8,586 bases of DNA. Source: Defluviitaleaceae bacterium. GTDB taxonomy: Bacteria > Bacillota > Clostridia > Lachnospirales > UBA5962. The DNA is taken from positions 1-8,586 of the forward strand of contig WQZK01000069.1 in the NCBI GenBank assembly GCA_009780765.1, written 5' to 3'. Below the pieces are notes generated by a model. The model was not told the origin of the DNA, made no database searches, and was given only the letters and a program-made list of their open reading frames with translations. Positions within the stretch are counted from its first letter, which is position 1. Each line of letters begins with the position of its first letter. This document shows, one piece after another, positions 6,221 through 8,586 of this stretch. Position numbers and translations under genes: made by a program.

Positions 6221-7624
6221 ATGAAGCTATACAAGGTATTACTAATTTTGACTTTAAGCTTGTTTTTAGCTGGGTGTTACGTAGAAAGCGATTATATAAA
6301 TACTCTAGAGAGTGCCGTTATAGAAAACACTTTCGAAGAGCTAACCTTTGAACAAAAAACAGAGCTTTTGGTTAATATAATTAACGATGAATTTCCAAGT
6401 TTAAATGCACATGTTGAATTTTTGCCAGCTGAAAATGGAAGATACGAATTTATTGGTTGGCGAGCCTCTATAGACTATAATAGCATGAGTACAAATGGCT
6501 GGGTAGTTCATTCTTTAAGCCGAGAGCGTATACCTCTTTGGCTCTCTAGTGGGATTGAAATTTACGCAATGAGTCAAGCTGGGCTTGTAACTATTTCGGG
6601 CGATAAAGTAGAATTTTTAGACAATTTTGGCGATAAATATTTTACACCTCATGACTGGGGAAGCGAGGAGCATAAGCAGGCTATAATTATATCATACAAG
6701 TTTGTTAGATACTTGCAAGAAAATTCAAATTTACAAGAGCTTGTTTCTTTGTACATAGATAATAATACAAGACTTGCTAATGAAATGGCAGGACGGCATT
6801 TTTACAATTTTTCAGGTCTTAGCTTAGATACAAGAGTTAGTTTAAAAATAAGGTATAGTTCAATTATTCCACACTCGCTTAGCACGGAACATATGTCATA
6901 TGCAATTTATATAACTCTTGAACATGCAGAATATCGGTTTATTTCAGATAGATTTAATATAACTCGTGCAATAGATTTTCTTATAAATTATGCAGAGTCG
7001 ACTGAAAGTGGCGTAGCTTTTATTAACGATTTTCATAGAGCTATGGGGTTTGACGTTTGTGATACGAAAATTATTGTTGATGTATTCTTTACTAGGCGAA
7101 ATAGCGAGGCTTGGGGTTATGGTGGAACAAGGATAACTATAAATCATATAGATTTTGTTAGCTGGGAGTTATTAATGCATGAGTTTTGGCATGTAATAAC
7201 GGGAAGATACGGTATGAGGGATGATAGAATGGTTGGTTTTCCGTTTTACCCATTCAACGAAGGGATGGCCGAAGCTATTTGGAAGTATTATAGAATAGAG
7301 AACGAGGGCAGCTCTACTGATATTTTTAACACAGTACACCGTATGGCAAGAACATGGATGCCATATAGAAACGCAGAACGACCTCCACACTTCAGCCAAG
7401 GCGGATTTATAGAAGGCATTTATCCACAGTTTTTGCCAAACTTTATAATGGAGCTTTCCACATATATAACGGCAGAATCTTTTACAATATATCTACTAGA
7501 AACACATGGTAAAGAAAAATTTTCGCAAGTTTATTTTCATATAGAAAATTTTGAAAATGTTTACGGTATTACTCTTCAAGAAATGATTGATAGATGGCTA
7601 GAGTTTTTAGAAGAGAAATTTTAG
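6221..7624 (+). CDS. Lipoprotein with degenerate plus intact HExxH metallopeptidase-like domains (paralog 2)
   Basis: The 467-residue protein has a lipoprotein signal peptide ending in LFLAGC (Cys19). It begins two bases after the stop of paralog 1; its Shine-Dalgarno GGAGG (6209-6213) lies inside the end of that gene. The putative catalytic half has HEFWH (H320, E321, H324) and YPFNEGMAEAIW (E347 as probable third ligand), then ESFTIYLLETHG and YGITLQEMIDRW. The N-terminal half carries the degenerate counterpart: GWVVH (93-97), IPLWLSSGIEIYA (104-116), SYKFVRYLQEN (158-168) and NFSGLSLDTRVSL. Other segments shared with its neighbours are LDNFGDKYFT and EHAEYRFISDRF. Compared with paralog 1 there are eight extra residues (around GMRDDRMVGF) between the HExxH and the Glu. 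Expected location is the cell surface. Metallopeptidase activity is inferred from motifs only. Confidence 0.85.
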   Translation: MKLYKVLLILTLSLFLAGCYVESDYINTLESAVIENTFEELTFEQKTELLVNIINDEFPSLNAHVEFLPAENGRYEFIGWRASIDYNSMSTNGWVVHSLSRERIPLWLSSGIEIYAMSQAGLVTISGDKVEFLDNFGDKYFTPHDWGSEEHKQAIIISYKFVRYLQENSNLQELVSLYIDNNTRLANEMAGRHFYNFSGLSLDTRVSLKIRYSSIIPHSLSTEHMSYAIYITLEHAEYRFISDRFNITRAIDFLINYAESTESGVAFINDFHRAMGFDVCDTKIIVDVFFTRRNSEAWGYGGTRITINHIDFVSWELLMHEFWHVITGRYGMRDDRMVGFPFYPFNEGMAEAIWKYYRIENEGSSTDIFNTVHRMARTWMPYRNAERPPHFSQGGFIEGIYPQFLPNFIMELSTYITAESFTIYLLETHGKEKFSQVYFHIENFENVYGITLQEMIDRWLEFLEEKF

Positions 7625-7632
7625 TGTGGTGG
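7594..7632 (+). repeat. Junction direct repeat, copy 2 (end of paralog 2)
   Basis: This is the second copy of the border sequence: ATGGCTAGAGTTTTT (7594-7608) and ATTTTAGTGTGGTGG (7618-7632). Because of a one-base length difference upstream, the TTTTAG here is read as Phe-stop, while in copy 1 it is read as Phe-Ser and translation continues five more residues. Confidence 0.75.
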
Positions 7633-7642
7633 TGATATAGTC

Positions 7643-8586
7643 ATGAAATTGTATAAATTATTACCAATTTTGATCTTGAGCTTATTTTTATCTAGCTGTA
7701 ATGAAGAAGATTTAATTGTTGATACAATTCAACCTGTTGAAAACATAGCCATAGAAACAGCTTTTAATGATATAGAATTTGAAGAAATAAACGCATTGCT
7801 TATTGACATTTTAAGAGATAAGTTTGAGCTAGAACATAGAGGGCTAGGGATTGCACTTGTTGAAAATTTTAGGCACTCATTTTCAAGAACTTCACTCACG
7901 ATAGACTATGGCGACATAAATACGAGCGGTTGGCTGGTTCATGCTCTTAGTCATTCTCGGATACCAGTTTGGCTTGCAAGTGGGATTGAAACGTTTGCTA
8001 TGCAAAAAGTTGGGCTTATAAACATCACGGGCAACACAGCAAAAATTTTAGCCGATTTTGGCGATAGATATTTCACGCCTGATAATTGGGGGCAGGAAAG
8101 ACACCAGCAAGCAGTGCTCCTTTCATACTATTTTGTTAGCTGGCTTTATGATAATTCGCTGTTAGAGGATGTTATTTTGGCGTATATAAGAACAAGCGAG
8201 ATTGACTCAAATGAAATATTAAGAGAGCATTTTTACAAATTTTCAGGAAAAGAATTACTAACAGCGGTAAGGTTTTTGCCTAGGAGCCATGAACCTCGAG
8301 GGTTTACTGTTCAAATCAATCTTGAACATAGCAATTTTACGTTTCTTAGCGATAGGTTTATTGCACGCCGCACTATTTCTAATCTTATAGATTTTTCTAA
8401 ATCAGGCAACGAAGAAATTTTATATATAAAAGATTTTCACAGAAACATGGGGTTTGAAGTTGATGATAGGCCTGTTGATTTTGAAATATTTTTATCTCCT
8501 CAAGCAGGTGAATTTAGAGCTTTTGCTAGACCTGAACAAGCTGTTATGCTAGAATATGACACAATGGGCTTTGAAATTAGAATGCA
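7643..8586 (+). CDS. Lipoprotein metallopeptidase-like paralog 3, 3'-truncated by window edge
   Basis: An open frame starts at ATG 7643 and runs without a stop to the window end, giving 314 complete codons. The signal peptide MKLYKLLPILILSLFLSSC (lipobox Cys19) is nearly the same as that of paralog 2. The degenerate N-terminal domain is present: SGWLVHALS (H100), IPVWLASGIETFA, LADFGDRYFTPDNW, SYYFVSWLYDN and FYKFSGKELLTAV, then EHSNFTFLSDRF and DFHRNMGFEVDD. By alignment with paralogs 1 and 2 the HExxH motif should start right at the window end: the last complete codon is Met and the final two bases are CA, fitting a His codon. Ribosome binding is probably through GGTGGTGA (7628-7635), a weaker version of the site before paralog 2. 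It starts 18 bases after the previous stop, so it is probably co-transcribed. Confidence 0.85.
   Translation, partial: MKLYKLLPILILSLFLSSCNEEDLIVDTIQPVENIAIETAFNDIEFEEINALLIDILRDKFELEHRGLGIALVENFRHSFSRTSLTIDYGDINTSGWLVHALSHSRIPVWLASGIETFAMQKVGLINITGNTAKILADFGDRYFTPDNWGQERHQQAVLLSYYFVSWLYDNSLLEDVILAYIRTSEIDSNEILREHFYKFSGKELLTAVRFLPRSHEPRGFTVQINLEHSNFTFLSDRFIARRTISNLIDFSKSGNEEILYIKDFHRNMGFEVDDRPVDFEIFLSPQAGEFRAFARPEQAVMLEYDTMGFEIRM

Overview
The window looks like chromosomal DNA of an AT-rich Gram-positive (Firmicutes) bacterium, probably a clostridium relative rather than a Bacillus relative. The evidence is the rpoD-trmK gene order, the strong Shine-Dalgarno sites, the lipoproteins with short signal peptides, and a type-A-like RNase P RNA (Bacilli carry type B). 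All genes lie on the + strand. Taxonomy below phylum is inference.

Layout: (1) Positions 1-2299 hold a tightly coupled housekeeping run: the 3' part of the primary sigma factor gene rpoD, trmK (tRNA adenine-22 N1-methyltransferase) and a membrane-anchored metallophosphoesterase. The genes overlap at TAATG and ATGA junctions. (2) Positions 2277-2662 hold the RNase P RNA gene rnpB. Its promoter is embedded in the last codons of the phosphoesterase gene. (3) Positions 2663-2852 hold no gene, but contain a 113-nt near-continuous imperfect hairpin followed by a terminator-type hairpin that ends just before the next ribosome binding site. (4) Positions 2853-4865 encode a cytoplasmic S9-family serine peptidase with an intact Ser-Asp-His triad. 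(5) Positions 4881-8586 hold three tandem paralogous lipoprotein genes, the last cut by the window edge.

The most interesting part is the peptidase cluster. The two complete lipoproteins carry an HExxH motif followed by a Glu in an EGMA(D/E)A(M/I)W context, as in zinc metallopeptidases of the gluzincin / 'peptidase MA-like' type. By eye each protein is two copies of the same fold. The N-terminal copy has lost the zinc ligands (GW-x-VH in place of HExxH, S/A-SG in place of EG), but that degenerate segment is well conserved in all three paralogs. They appear to be fused inactive/active protease pairs that were then duplicated in tandem. The short spacing to the S9 peptidase gene (15 nt) suggests one operon, combining surface-anchored putative metalloproteases with a cytoplasmic oligopeptidase. 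A peptide-processing or scavenging role is inference only.
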